From Promicromonosporaceae bacterium (lineage in GTDB: Bacteria; Actinomycetota; Actinomycetes; Actinomycetales; Cellulomonadaceae), in assembly GCA_009783295.1 (NCBI GenBank), contig WRHK01000025.1:1-52745 (forward strand): DNA of 52,745 nt. The letters are read 5' to 3'. A program made the position numbers and the translations under genes. This document shows, in pieces, positions 31,212-39,442 of the stretch. Positions within the stretch are counted from its first letter, which is position 1. Each line of letters begins with the position of its first letter. Under the pieces are notes generated by a model. It did not search any database and was not told where the DNA came from. It worked only from the letters and a program-made list of their open reading frames with translations.

Positions 31212-32489
31212 TCAGCCCGCCAGCACCTGGCGGTAGACCGCCATGGTCCGCTCGGCGATGGCCGACCACGCGAAGTGGTCCTCGGCGCGCTTGCGGCCCG
31301 CCGCGCCCATGTCGGCGGCACGCTGCGGGTCGGCGAGCACGCGCAGCATCGCGTCCGAGAGGTCGGAGACGTACTGCTGCGGGTCGAGAGGGGTGCCCGT
31401 GCCGTCCTGCACCTGCTCGATCGGCACCAGCACGCCGGTGACGTCGTCGGCCACGACCTCGGGGATGCCGCCCGTCGCGGAGGCGACCACGGGCAGGCCC
31501 ACGGCCATGGCCTCGAGGTTGACGATGCCCAGCGGCTCGTAGACCGACGGGCACACGAACAGCGTGCTGGCCGCGAGCACGGCGATGAGCTCCGGGCGGG
31601 GCAGCATCTCCTCGATCCAGATGACGCCGGCGTCGTCGTGCGGGCCGCCGCCGCGCAGCTCGCGCAGGTTCGCCACCAGCGACTTGACCTCGGCCATGAT
31701 CTCCGGGGTGTCGGGGGCGCCGGCGCACAGGACCAGCTGGACGTCGTGCGGCAGCGCCTCGGCCGCGCGCAGCAGGTACGGCAGGCCCTTCTGCCGCGTG
31801 ATGCGGCCGACGAACACGACCGACTGCTTCCGCGGGTCGATGCCCAGCCGCTCGACGGTCGCACGCGCGGCGTCGGCCTCGGGGCCCGTCTCGGCGGGGC
31901 GCACCCAGCCGGACAGGTCGATGCCGTTGTGCACCACGTGCACCTTTGCCGGGTCGAGCTCGGGGTAGCTGCGCAGGATGTCGGCGCGCATGCCGCCCGA
32001 GACGGCGATGATGCCCGCCGCGCCCAGGTAGGCGGTCTTCTCGGCCCAGGAGGAGATGGCGTAGCCGCCGCCGAGCTGCTCGGCCTTCCACGGGCGCATG
32101 GGCTCGAGCGAGTGCGCGGAGATGACGTGCGGGATGCCGTGCAGCAGGCCGCCGAGGTGGCCCGCCATGTTGGCGTACCAGGTGTGGGAGTGGACCAGGT
32201 CGGCGCCGGCGACGTCGTTCGCCATCTGCAGGTCGACGCCGAGCGTCGAGAGCGCCGGGTTGGCGGAGCGGAGCGTGTCGGGCACGTCGTAGCCGAAGAT
32301 CCCCTCGGCCTCGGCCTCGGGGCCGCGGGGCCCGTCGAAGGCGCGGACACGCACGTCCGCGTGGGGCTTCAGCACCGCGGAGAGCTCGGCGACGTGGACT
32401 CCCGCACCGCCGTAGACGTGCGGCGGGAACTCGCGGGTGAGCAGGTCGATGCGCGGGCGCGACGAAGCGGCGCCGTGGTTCTCGGTCAC
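31212..32489 (-). CDS. glgA: Glycogen synthase, actinobacterial GlgA/GlgM type (GT4)
   Basis: A 425-residue GT-B glycosyltransferase. The N-terminal motif is REFPPHVYGGAGVHVAELS, the actinobacterial form of the nucleotide-sugar-binding loop; the C-terminal domain has VFVGRITRQKGLPYLL and the E-x7-E motif in CPSVYEPLGIVNLEAMAVGLPVV. It transfers glucose from ADP-glucose; in mycobacteria the homologue (GlgM) makes maltose-1-phosphate, so either product is possible. It is divergent from glgC, which supplies ADP-glucose. GTG at 32487-32489 was selected; another GTG nine bases upstream is in frame. Confidence 0.93.
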   Translation of the reverse strand: MTENHGAASSRPRIDLLTREFPPHVYGGAGVHVAELSAVLKPHADVRVRAFDGPRGPEAEAEGIFGYDVPDTLRSANPALSTLGVDLQMANDVAGADLVHSHTWYANMAGHLGGLLHGIPHVISAHSLEPMRPWKAEQLGGGYAISSWAEKTAYLGAAGIIAVSGGMRADILRSYPELDPAKVHVVHNGIDLSGWVRPAETGPEADAARATVERLGIDPRKQSVVFVGRITRQKGLPYLLRAAEALPHDVQLVLCAGAPDTPEIMAEVKSLVANLRELRGGGPHDDAGVIWIEEMLPRPELIAVLAASTLFVCPSVYEPLGIVNLEAMAVGLPVVASATGGIPEVVADDVTGVLVPIEQVQDGTGTPLDPQQYVSDLSDAMLRVLADPQRAADMGAAGRKRAEDHFAWSAIAERTMAVYRQVLAG

Positions 32490-32570
32490 ACGGCACACCG
32501 TAGGCGACACGTCGGACGCCACGCTATGGAAACGTCGCGGCCTGACAGCGCATGAGACCGTCAACGGCCA

Positions 32571-32576
32571 TAGGGT
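32571..32576 (+). promoter_or_regulatory. Candidate -10 hexamer (TAGGGT) for glgC, leaderless-type
   Basis: TAGGGT ends 6 bases before the glgC ATG at 32583, with no Shine-Dalgarno in between. Confidence 0.45.
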
Positions 32577-32582
32577 CGGGCC

Positions 32583-33824
32583 ATGGCGTCCAACCCCCGC
32601 GTACTCGCAATCGTCCTGGCCGGTGGCGAGGGCAAGAGGCTGATGCCGCTGACGGCGCACCGGGCGAAGCCCGCGGTGCCGTTCGGCGGGATCTATCGCC
32701 TCATCGACTTCGCGCTCTCCAACATCATCAACTCCGGCTTCCTGCGCGTCGTCGTGCTGACTCAGTACAAGTCGCACTCGCTCGACAAGCACATCTCCAA
32801 GACCTGGCGGATGTCACCGCTGCTCGGCAACTACGTGTCGTCGGTGCCTGCCCAGCAGCGCGTCGGCAAGCACTGGTACCTCGGCAGCGCGGACGCCATC
32901 TACCAGTGCCTCAACATCATCGAGGACGACCGTCCGGACATCGTCGTCGTCGTCGGCGCCGACCACGTGTACCGCATGGACTTCTCGCAGATGGTCGCCG
33001 CGCACATCGAGTCCGGTGCCCGGGCCACCGTCGCGGCGATCCGCCAGCCGATCGCGCTCGCGAACGAGTTCGGCGTCATCGACGTCGACCCCAGCGACAC
33101 GACGCGCATCCGCGAGTTCCTGGAGAAGCCGACCAACCCCGTCGGCCTGCCGGACTCGCCGCAGGAGGTCCTGGCCTCCATGGGCAACTACGTGTTCGAC
33201 GCCGACGCGCTCGTCGAGGCCGTCACGCGTGACGCCGCCGACCCGACGTCGCGCCACGACATGGGCGGCGACATCATCCCGGCGTTCGTCGAGCAGGGCA
33301 CCGCGGGCGTGTACGACTTCATCCGCAACGACGTGCCGGGCAGCACGGACCGCGACCGCGACTACTGGCGCGACGTGGGCACCATGGACGCCTACTTCGA
33401 GGCGAACAAGGACCTCATCGCGGTGCAGCCCGTGTTCAACCTGTACAACGACGAGTGGCCCCTGTTCACCGGCTACATCGGCCTGCCGCCGGCCAAGTTC
33501 GTGCACGCCGGCCCGGGTCGACTGGGCCACGCGGCCGACTCGATCGTCTCGCCCGGCGTGCTCGTCTCGGGCGCGACCGTCGCGGGGTCGATCCTGTCCC
33601 CCGGCGTGTACCTGCACTCGTGGGCGACGGTCACCAACGCGGTGCTCATGGACGACGTCCAGGTGCACCGCCACGCGCAGGTCCACCGCGCCGTCATCGA
33701 CAAGAACGTCGTCGTGGGCGAGCGCGCGCGGATCGGCGTGGACCACGAGGAGGACCGCGCGCGCGGCTTCACCGTGACCGAGTCGGGCATCACGGTCGTG
33801 CCAAAGGGCACAATCGTCACGTGA
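32583..33824 (+). CDS. glgC: Glucose-1-phosphate adenylyltransferase
   Basis: A 413-residue ADP-glucose pyrophosphorylase that makes ADP-glucose from ATP and glucose-1-phosphate. The N-terminal nucleotide loop is [26 protein letters not shown]; substrate motifs include [33 protein letters not shown] and [13 protein letters not shown] left-handed beta-helix domain forms the C-terminal third ([22 protein letters not shown]). Divergent from glgA with a 93-base shared promoter region. Its stop overlaps the serB start by GTGA. Confidence 0.96.
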   Translation: MASNPRVLAIVLAGGEGKRLMPLTAHRAKPAVPFGGIYRLIDFALSNIINSGFLRVVVLTQYKSHSLDKHISKTWRMSPLLGNYVSSVPAQQRVGKHWYLGSADAIYQCLNIIEDDRPDIVVVVGADHVYRMDFSQMVAAHIESGARATVAAIRQPIALANEFGVIDVDPSDTTRIREFLEKPTNPVGLPDSPQEVLASMGNYVFDADALVEAVTRDAADPTSRHDMGGDIIPAFVEQGTAGVYDFIRNDVPGSTDRDRDYWRDVGTMDAYFEANKDLIAVQPVFNLYNDEWPLFTGYIGLPPAKFVHAGPGRLGHAADSIVSPGVLVSGATVAGSILSPGVYLHSWATVTNAVLMDDVQVHRHAQVHRAVIDKNVVVGERARIGVDHEEDRARGFTVTESGITVVPKGTIVT

Positions 33825-34480
33825 CCCACGCTCTCCCCCGACGCCTTGTCGTCACCGACGTCGACTCCACGTTCATCCAGCAGGAGGTGATCGAGCTCAT
33901 CGCCGAGCACGCCGGCACGCGCGACCTGGTCGCGGCCGTGACCGAGCGGGCCATGCGCGGCGAGCTCGACTTCGCCGAGTCCCTGCGCGAGCGGGTGGCC
34001 ACCCTGGCGGGGGTGCCGGCGTCGGCGCTCGACGCGGTGCGCGAGGCCGTGGAGCTGTCGCCGGGCGCAGCCGCGCTGGTGGCCGAGTGCCATCGGCGCG
34101 GCTGGGCCTTCGGGCTCGTCTCGGGCGGGTTCGAGGAGATCGTGGGGCCGATCGCGGAGTCGCTCGGCATCACGCACGTGCGGGCCAACCGCCTGGAGAT
34201 CGTCGACGGCGTGCTCACGGGCCGCACGGTCGGCACGGTGGTGGACCGCACGGTCAAGGCCCAGACGCTGCGCGCGTGGGCGGCCGAGGAGGGCGTGGAC
34301 CTGGCCGACACGGTGGCCGTCGGCGACGGCGCCAACGACCTGGACATGCTCGCGACGGCGGGCATCGGCGTCGCCTACCGGGCCAAGCCCGTGGTGCGCG
34401 ACCAGGCCGACCACGCGATCGAGAACGCCCTGACCGAGGTGCTGGACCTGCTGGACGCCCCGCTCCCCCAGCCCCGCTGA
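33821..34480 (+). CDS. serB: Phosphoserine phosphatase SerB
   Basis: A 219-residue HAD-family phosphatase catalysing the last step of serine synthesis. The nucleophile loop is VTDVDSTFI with D13 and D15, motif II lies in [16 protein letters not shown], and motif III/IV in [12 protein letters not shown]. The typical N-terminal ACT domains of longer SerB proteins are absent. The GTG start (33821) lies within the glgC stop context (GTGA), so the two genes are translationally coupled. No Shine-Dalgarno independent of glgC is evident. A large palindrome follows at 34495. Confidence 0.93.
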   Translation: MTHALPRRLVVTDVDSTFIQQEVIELIAEHAGTRDLVAAVTERAMRGELDFAESLRERVATLAGVPASALDAVREAVELSPGAAALVAECHRRGWAFGLVSGGFEEIVGPIAESLGITHVRANRLEIVDGVLTGRTVGTVVDRTVKAQTLRAWAAEEGVDLADTVAVGDGANDLDMLATAGIGVAYRAKPVVRDQADHAIENALTEVLDLLDAPLPQPR

Positions 34481-34494
34481 GCGCTCAGCACCCA

Positions 34495-34560
34495 ACGTTG
34501 TGGGTCCCTGGGACTCCGGTTATCAGGCCTGATGACCGGAGTCCCAGGGACCCACAACGT
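34495..34560. repeat. Intergenic 66-nt palindrome, copy 2
   Basis: Two 33-base arms meeting without a loop (central AGGCCT), with one mismatch near the centre. The left arm begins ACGTTGTGGGTCCCTGGGAC and continues CTCCGGTTATCAGG. It matches copy 1 at 21513-21580 in the outer 25 bases except for a compensated A-T to G-C change. It lies between the convergent serB and SixA-like genes and could terminate both. Confidence 0.85.
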
Positions 34561-34583
34561 CTTTTGTCTGCGAGGGCACGCGG

Positions 34584-35096
34584 CTACTTCGGGCGGGCCA
34601 CCGTGAGCAGGCGGGCCATTGAGCGGCCCCAGGCAGGCCAGTCGTCGTCGGACTCCAGGATCGAGTACGACGCCGTCGGCACGCCCACGCGCACCTGCGC
34701 GAGCGCCGACTCGTCCGACCCCGGTCCCGCGAGGTGCGCGGCCGTGGCCGCCATCGTGGGCTCGTGCCCGACCACCAGCACCGTGGACGCGCCGTCGCCG
34801 ACGGCCCGCACGAGCGCCAGGACGTCGGCCACCGACGCCTCGTACAGCTCCTCGTGCAGCTGGAGCTCCGTGACGGCCGGCTTGAGGCCCGCCGCCAGGA
34901 GCTCCCACGTCTGCCGGGTGCGCAGCGCCGTCGAGACGAGCGCCAGGTCGGGGACGAGGCCGGCCGACGCGAACGCCTTGCCGACCCCGCCCGCCTGCTT
35001 GCGACCGTTGGTCGCGAGGGGACGCAGCACGTCCGGGAGCTTGTCCCGGCCAGGCTCAGCCTTCGCGTGACGCAGGAGCACGAGCCTGCGGGTCAT
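34584..35096 (-). CDS. SixA-like phosphohistidine/phosphoglycerate-mutase-fold phosphatase
   Basis: A 170-residue histidine phosphatase superfamily protein. The catalytic RHG-type motif is LVLLRHAKAEPGRDK (H10), the second conserved His is in TVLVVGHEPTMAATA, and Arg in TALRTRQTWELL completes the phosphate pocket. SixA relatives dephosphorylate phosphohistidine in bacterial signalling proteins, but the partner here is unknown. GGAGGGG precedes ATG 35094-35096; an in-frame TTG four codons upstream is less likely. It converges with serB across the palindrome. Confidence 0.85.
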   Translation of the reverse strand: MTRRLVLLRHAKAEPGRDKLPDVLRPLATNGRKQAGGVGKAFASAGLVPDLALVSTALRTRQTWELLAAGLKPAVTELQLHEELYEASVADVLALVRAVGDGASTVLVVGHEPTMAATAAHLAGPGSDESALAQVRVGVPTASYSILESDDDWPAWGRSMARLLTVARPK

Positions 35097-35123
35097 CGTC
35101 CCCTCCAAGGTGCTCTGGGGGCC

Positions 35124-35894
35124 TTACTGCCCCATGACGTGCACGCCGCCGTCGACGTGCACGATCTCACCGGTCGTGGCAGGGAACCAGTCGGACAGCA
35201 GCGCGACCACGGCACGCGCCGCGGGCTCCGCCGTCGTGAGGTCCCAGCCGAGGGGCGCCCGGGTCGGCCACGCCTCCTCCATGGTCGCGAAGCCGGGGAT
35301 CGACTTCGCGGCGGTGGTACGGATCGGGCCGGCGGACACCAGGTTGGCGCGGATGCCGTCCGGGCCCAGGTCGCGGGCCAGGTAGCGGTTGACGGCCTCG
35401 AGGCCGGCCTTCGCCACGCCCATCCAGTCGTAGACCGGCCAGGCGAACTGCGCGTCGAAGGTCAGGCCGACGACGGCGCCGCCGTTCGACATGAGCGGCT
35501 TGGCCGCCACGGCGAGCGACTTGTACGAGAACGCGGAGACCTGCACGGCGGTGGCGACGTCGTCCCACCCGCCGGCGAGGAAGTTGCCGCCCATGACGGA
35601 CTGCGGGGCGAACCCGATCGAGTGCACCACGCCGTCGAGGCTGTCGAGGCCCGCGGCGCGCACGGCGTCGGCGAGCCCGTCGAGGTCCTCCTGCGACGTC
35701 ACGTCGAGCTGGACGACGGGGGCCTCGACGGGCAGGCGCTTGGAGAACGCGGCCGTGAGCTTGGCCTGGCGGCCGAACGAGGAGAGCACGACCTGCGCGC
35801 CCTCCTGCTGCGCGAGGCGCGCGGCGTGGAACGCGATCGAGGAGTCGGTCAGCACCCCGGTGATGAGGAGCTTCTTGCCGTCGAGCAGACCCAT
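35124..35894 (-). CDS. fabI: Enoyl-[acyl-carrier-protein] reductase FabI/InhA type
   Basis: A 256-residue NADH-dependent enoyl-ACP reductase for the last step of each fatty-acid elongation cycle. The N-terminal LLITGVLTDSSIAFHAARLA is the InhA-like variant of the cofactor motif; VVHSIGFAPQ and the catalytic region FDAQFAWPVYDWMGVAKAGLE (Tyr and Lys six apart) match InhA more closely than E. coli FabI. The C-terminal substrate loop ends with GEIVHVDGGVHVMG. It lies downstream of fabG on the same strand, 49 bases away, consistent with a fabG-fabI operon. Confidence 0.95.
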   Translation of the reverse strand: MGLLDGKKLLITGVLTDSSIAFHAARLAQQEGAQVVLSSFGRQAKLTAAFSKRLPVEAPVVQLDVTSQEDLDGLADAVRAAGLDSLDGVVHSIGFAPQSVMGGNFLAGGWDDVATAVQVSAFSYKSLAVAAKPLMSNGGAVVGLTFDAQFAWPVYDWMGVAKAGLEAVNRYLARDLGPDGIRANLVSAGPIRTTAAKSIPGFATMEEAWPTRAPLGWDLTTAEPAARAVVALLSDWFPATTGEIVHVDGGVHVMGQ

Positions 35895-35943
35895 GGTGAC
35901 CTTCCGGAAGTTCTGGTGGGAGACAGTACGCGAACGCGAGCGT

Positions 35944-36654
35944 TCAGTGGCCCATGCCGAGGCCGCCGTCGACCGGGATCACTGCCCCGGAGACGTACGC
36001 GGCGGCGTCGGACGCGAGGAATCGGACCACGCCGGCCACCTCCTCGACCTGGCCGAAGCGGGCGGCGGGGATGGCGGCCTTGTAGGCCTTCTGCGTGTCG
36101 TCGGGGAGCACGGCCGTCATCTGCGTCTCGATGAACCCCGGCGCGACGACGTTCGCGGTGATGCCGCGGCCGCCGAGCTCGCGCGTGATCGAGCGGGCCA
36201 TGCCCACGAGGGCGGCCTTGGACGCGGAGTAGTTGACCTGGCCCGAGCCGCCGTAGAGGCCGACGACGGAGCCGATCATCACGATGCGGCCGCGGCGCAG
36301 GCGGATCATGCCCTTGGAGGCGCGGCGCACGACGTGGAACGTGCCCTTGAGGTTGACGTCGACGACCGTGTCGAAGTCCTCGTCGGACATGCGCATGAGC
36401 AGCCCATCGCGCGTGAGGCCGGCGTTGGCCACGAGCACCTCGACCGGGCCGAGGTCCTTCTCGATGGCCGTGAAGGCGGCGTCGACGGCGGCCGCGTCGG
36501 CGACGTCGGCGGCGTAGCCCTGGACACCCTCGGGCGCCTCGCCGGTCCGGGAGAGCGCGGCGACGGTGTCGCCGTTCGCGACGAAGGCCTCGGCGATCGC
36601 CTGGCCGATGCCGCGGGACGCACCGGTCACGACGACGACGCGGGGGTTGCTCAC
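35944..36654 (-). CDS. fabG: 3-oxoacyl-[acyl-carrier-protein] reductase FabG
   Basis: A 236-residue SDR that reduces 3-oxoacyl-ACP with NADPH. Cofactor motif VVVTGASRGIGQAIAEAF, NAG motif VANAGLTRDGLLMRM, catalytic Ser in VMIGSVVGLYGG, and YSASK (Y-x3-K) are all intact, and the C-terminus ends VSGAVIPVDGGLGMGH as in FabG enzymes. The GTG at 36652-36654 is used because AAAGGA lies about 6 bases upstream. It is upstream of fabI, so the pair supplies two reduction steps of type II fatty acid synthesis. It is divergent from the DUF3099 gene. Confidence 0.95.
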   Translation of the reverse strand: MSNPRVVVVTGASRGIGQAIAEAFVANGDTVAALSRTGEAPEGVQGYAADVADAAAVDAAFTAIEKDLGPVEVLVANAGLTRDGLLMRMSDEDFDTVVDVNLKGTFHVVRRASKGMIRLRRGRIVMIGSVVGLYGGSGQVNYSASKAALVGMARSITRELGGRGITANVVAPGFIETQMTAVLPDDTQKAYKAAIPAARFGQVEEVAGVVRFLASDAAAYVSGAVIPVDGGLGMGH

Positions 36655-36802
36655 AAGGGTTCCTTTCGACGGATCGTGGGCCGTCCTCGAACTTATCCCG
36701 CGCGCCGCGGCGCCGATGCGCACGTCCGGGACCGCATCGGCGCCCGTGCTTGTCGGTTTTCTACAACGCGATGGCGGCGTCCGGACCATCAGCAGGCGCT
36801 CG

Positions 36803-36808
36803 TAGACT
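36803..36808 (+). promoter_or_regulatory. Candidate -10 hexamer (TAGACT) for the DUF3099 gene
   Basis: TAGACT ends 6 bases before the GTG at 36815, implying a leaderless transcript. Confidence 0.45.
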
Positions 36809-36814
36809 GACGAG

Positions 36815-37270
36815 GTGAGCACCTCCGCGGCGACGCCGCATCCCCCCGCCCGCCGGCGGGACGACCAGGTGCCCTCGATCACGAGCGCACCCGAGCCCCT
36901 GGCCGACGACCAGGCCCGCCGTCTGCACCGGTACTTCCTGCAGATGGGGTTCCGCGTCGTGTGCTTCTGGGGCGCCTACCTCGCCTCGGGCTGGCTGCGC
37001 TGGACGCTGGTCGCGATCGCCATCGTGCTCCCGTACATCGCTGTGATCCTGGTCAACGCGGGCCGCGACAAGGTCGAGTACGACACGTCGCCGATGGTGC
37101 CGCAGGCGCCACGCGAGCTGCCGCCGCTGGCCGAGGGTGCGACCGTCGTCGAGCAGGTCGACGACCCCGCCGACGACGAGACCGACGGCCCGGACCGCTC
37201 GCAGCACCAGGACCGCACGGATCACGACGCGGCGCCCCCGGAGCCGGGGCGTCCCGAGGAGGACCGATGA
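36815..37270 (+). CDS. DUF3099 family membrane protein
   Basis: A 151-residue actinobacterial protein with two predicted transmembrane helices (around FRVVCFWGAYLASGWLRWTLVA and VAIAIVLPYIAVILVNAG) between a basic/Pro-rich N-terminus and an acidic C-terminal tail rich in D, E and P. DUF3099 has no assigned function and is often found beside fabG and related genes. The GTG start follows a -10 element directly, and the end overlaps the next gene by ATGA, so three genes (36815-38432) appear translationally coupled. Confidence 0.85.
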   Translation: MSTSAATPHPPARRRDDQVPSITSAPEPLADDQARRLHRYFLQMGFRVVCFWGAYLASGWLRWTLVAIAIVLPYIAVILVNAGRDKVEYDTSPMVPQAPRELPPLAEGATVVEQVDDPADDETDGPDRSQHQDRTDHDAAPPEPGRPEEDR

Positions 37271-37521
37271 ACCCCCTGTCCACCGCCGACCCCGTCGCCG
37301 AGGGCGAGCTCGTCTGCTCCGGCAAGGGGTGCCGCGCGGAGGCCGTGTGGGGCCTGCTGTGGAACAACCCGAAGATCCACACCCCGGAGCGCCGCAAGGT
37401 GTGGCTCGCCTGCGACGACCACCGCGCCCACCTCGAGGAGTTCCTGGGTCTGCGCGGGTTCCTCCAGCAGGTGGTCCCCGTCGGCGAGCTCGAGCGCTTC
37501 GCCCCGGACGCGCAGCGGTGA
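37267..37521 (+). CDS. Small zinc-ribbon-like conserved actinobacterial protein
   Basis: An 84-residue protein. Cys and His residues are placed as possible metal ligands: VCSGKGCRAEA near residues 16-25 and WLACDDHRAHLEEFL near 45-60, with a conserved aromatic block VWGLLWNNPKIHTPERRK between. Homologues are common in Micrococcales next to SURF1 and DUF3099 genes, and are sometimes misnamed acetone carboxylase in annotations. The function is unknown. It overlaps both neighbours by ATGA and GTGA, so it is tightly coupled to DUF3099 and SURF1 production. Confidence 0.8.
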   Translation: MNPLSTADPVAEGELVCSGKGCRAEAVWGLLWNNPKIHTPERRKVWLACDDHRAHLEEFLGLRGFLQQVVPVGELERFAPDAQR

Positions 37522-38432
37522 CGGCCGCCACCACGCGGGGCGCCGCTCCCGGCACGACGGCGCCGCAGCGCACCACCCGCCAGTGGGTCACGCTCGGGCT
37601 GGGGGCCGTCCTGGTCGCGGCGCTGTGCGTCCTGGCGGCCGTCTGGCAGTGGCACCGGTACACGAGCCGCGAGGAGCAGATCACCCTCGTCAACACGAAC
37701 TTCGGCGCCGAGCCCGTGGCCGTCGGCGAGCTGCTGCCCGGCCCGGGCTCGGTGCTCGCGGCCCACGAGGAGTGGCGGCCCGTGACGATGACGGGCACCT
37801 ACCGCCCGGACGACACGGTGCTGCTGCGCAACCGTCCCGTGACGGGCGCCCCGGGCTGGCACGTGCTGGTGCCGTTCGTGACGGACGACGGCACCGTGGT
37901 CGTCGTGGACCGCGGGTTCATCGAGGTGGGCGACGGCAGCTCCGACCGGCCCGCCTCCATCCCCGCTCCCCCGGCCGGCGAGGTCACCGTCACGGTGACG
38001 CTGCGGGCCGACGAGCCGGCGTCGTCGGGCGGCGCTCCCCCCGGGCAGGTGCAGGCGATCTCCACCAGGCAGGTGCTCGCCGCCGGGCCCGACGGGGCCG
38101 CCTGGGCCCAGGGCAGGACGGTGGGCGCCTACGGGCAGCTGCGCACCGAGGTGCCCGCGCCCGCGCAGTCGCTCGAGCCGCTCGCGGCGCCGGACCTCGA
38201 CCCGGGCTCGCACCTGTCGTACACGTTCCAGTGGTGCGTGTTCGCCGCCGGCGCCATCGGCGGGTACATCGTGCTGTGGCGCCGCGAGACGCGCGGCACC
38301 GAGCCCACCGCGGGCGACCTGCTGCTCGCCTCGGGCGAGGACGGCACGCGCCGGGCGCGCACGCCGCGCAAGCGCCGCGAGACCGACGAAGAGGCCGAGG
38401 ACGCGCTGCTCGGCTACGACGACGAGGACTGA
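37518..38432 (+). CDS. SURF1 family cytochrome oxidase biogenesis protein
   Basis: A 304-residue SURF1 protein. One transmembrane helix near the N-terminus (TLGLGAVLVAALCVLAAVWQWHRY), the central SURF1 block (EWRPVTMTGTYRPDDTVLLRNRPVTGAPGWHVLVPFVTDDGTVVVVDRGFI) and a second helix near residue 240 (FQWCVFAAGAIGGYIVLWR) give the usual topology. SURF1 helps assemble the heme a3/CuB centre of aa3-type cytochrome oxidase. The acidic C-terminal tail after the last helix is extended. GTG start overlaps the previous gene by GTGA. Confidence 0.93.
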   Translation: MTAATTRGAAPGTTAPQRTTRQWVTLGLGAVLVAALCVLAAVWQWHRYTSREEQITLVNTNFGAEPVAVGELLPGPGSVLAAHEEWRPVTMTGTYRPDDTVLLRNRPVTGAPGWHVLVPFVTDDGTVVVVDRGFIEVGDGSSDRPASIPAPPAGEVTVTVTLRADEPASSGGAPPGQVQAISTRQVLAAGPDGAAWAQGRTVGAYGQLRTEVPAPAQSLEPLAAPDLDPGSHLSYTFQWCVFAAGAIGGYIVLWRRETRGTEPTAGDLLLASGEDGTRRARTPRKRRETDEEAEDALLGYDDED

Positions 38433-38437
38433 CCCGC

Positions 38438-39337
38438 TCAGAGCCGGGCGGCGTGCAGCACGTCGCACGAGCTGAGCGTGCCGCCGTCGTAGCCCACGGA
38501 GAACCAGCGCTCGCGCTGCGCGGACGTGCCGTGCGTGAACAGGTCGGGGTTGATCCGGCCCGTGGCCTGCTGCTGGATGTGGTCGTCGCCCACCGACTGC
38601 GCGGCCGACAGGGCGTCCTTGAGGTCCTGCTGCGTGAGCGGCTCGAGGAACGTCACGCCCGTGTCCGGGTCCTTGGTGGTGGCGGCGTGCGCCGCCCACA
38701 TGCCGGCGAAGCAGTCGGCCTCGAGCTCGATGCGCACGGAGTCCGACGTCGCGCCGCTGCCGCCCCGGTTCGCCTGGTCCATCGCGCCGACGAGGTTCTC
38801 GATGTGGTGCCCGTACTCGTGCGCGACGACGTACTCGCGGGCCAGCGGGCCGCCGGACGAGCCGAACTGCGTGACGAGCTGCTGGTAGAACGACACGTCG
38901 ATGTAGATGGTCTGGTCGGGCGGGCAGTAGAACGGGCCCGTGTCGGCGCTGGCCGGGCCGCAGCCGGTGTCGGTCTGGCCGTCGAAGCTGACCACCTCGG
39001 GCAGGGTGAGCTGGACGTTCGCCTGCTGCGGCAGGGCGTCCTGCCAGTACGCGTCGAGCGACTGCACCGTCGCCGACAGCCCGCACTGGAGGTCGGTGTT
39101 CGCCTGCTCCGCGGTGCACTCGCCGACGCTGCCGCCCGTGTTCTGGTCCGTGCCCGCGTCGCCGCCGGGCAGCGCGCCCGTGAGCTGGCCGAGGTCGCCG
39201 CCGTTGCCGAAGAACATCGCGAGCAGGGCCACGATCACGGCGCCGATACCGCCACCAGCGATGACGCCGGTGCGCGCGCCGCCCCCAGCCTTCTTGACGC
39301 GGCCGCCCTCGAACTTCCCACCCTCCGTGAAGGTCAT
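38438..39337 (-). CDS. YpfJ-like neutral zinc metallopeptidase
   Basis: A 299-residue membrane-anchored peptidase. A basic, Gly-rich N-terminus (1-22) precedes one transmembrane helix (about 23-44), then a Gly/Thr/Asp linker and an extracytoplasmic domain with the zinc motif HEYGHH (173-178) and downstream ELEADCFAGMWAAHA, which supplies a further ligand. Four Cys in the outer domain (ECTAEQ, LQCGL, TGCGPAS, YCPP) could form disulfides. The family is annotated as putative neutral zinc metallopeptidase without a defined substrate. It converges with SURF1, 5 bases away. Confidence 0.9.
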   Translation of the reverse strand: MTFTEGGKFEGGRVKKAGGGARTGVIAGGGIGAVIVALLAMFFGNGGDLGQLTGALPGGDAGTDQNTGGSVGECTAEQANTDLQCGLSATVQSLDAYWQDALPQQANVQLTLPEVVSFDGQTDTGCGPASADTGPFYCPPDQTIYIDVSFYQQLVTQFGSSGGPLAREYVVAHEYGHHIENLVGAMDQANRGGSGATSDSVRIELEADCFAGMWAAHAATTKDPDTGVTFLEPLTQQDLKDALSAAQSVGDDHIQQQATGRINPDLFTHGTSAQRERWFSVGYDGGTLSSCDVLHAARL

Positions 39338-39379
39338 GGATCCACGGTAGGCGCCGGACATCGCCCCCGCGCGCCCCGG

Positions 39380-39385
39380 TAGACT
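39380..39385 (+). promoter_or_regulatory. Candidate -10 hexamer (TAGACT) for the ABC-F gene
   Basis: TAGACT lies 57 bases before the GTG at 39443, in the 105-base gap after the YpfJ-like gene, and would give a leader of about 50 bases. Confidence 0.35.
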
Positions 39386-39442
39386 GCTCGGGCCGTCGCC
39401 GAGGCCGGCCATCCCTGCACCCCCGACCGAAGGTCCCCCATC

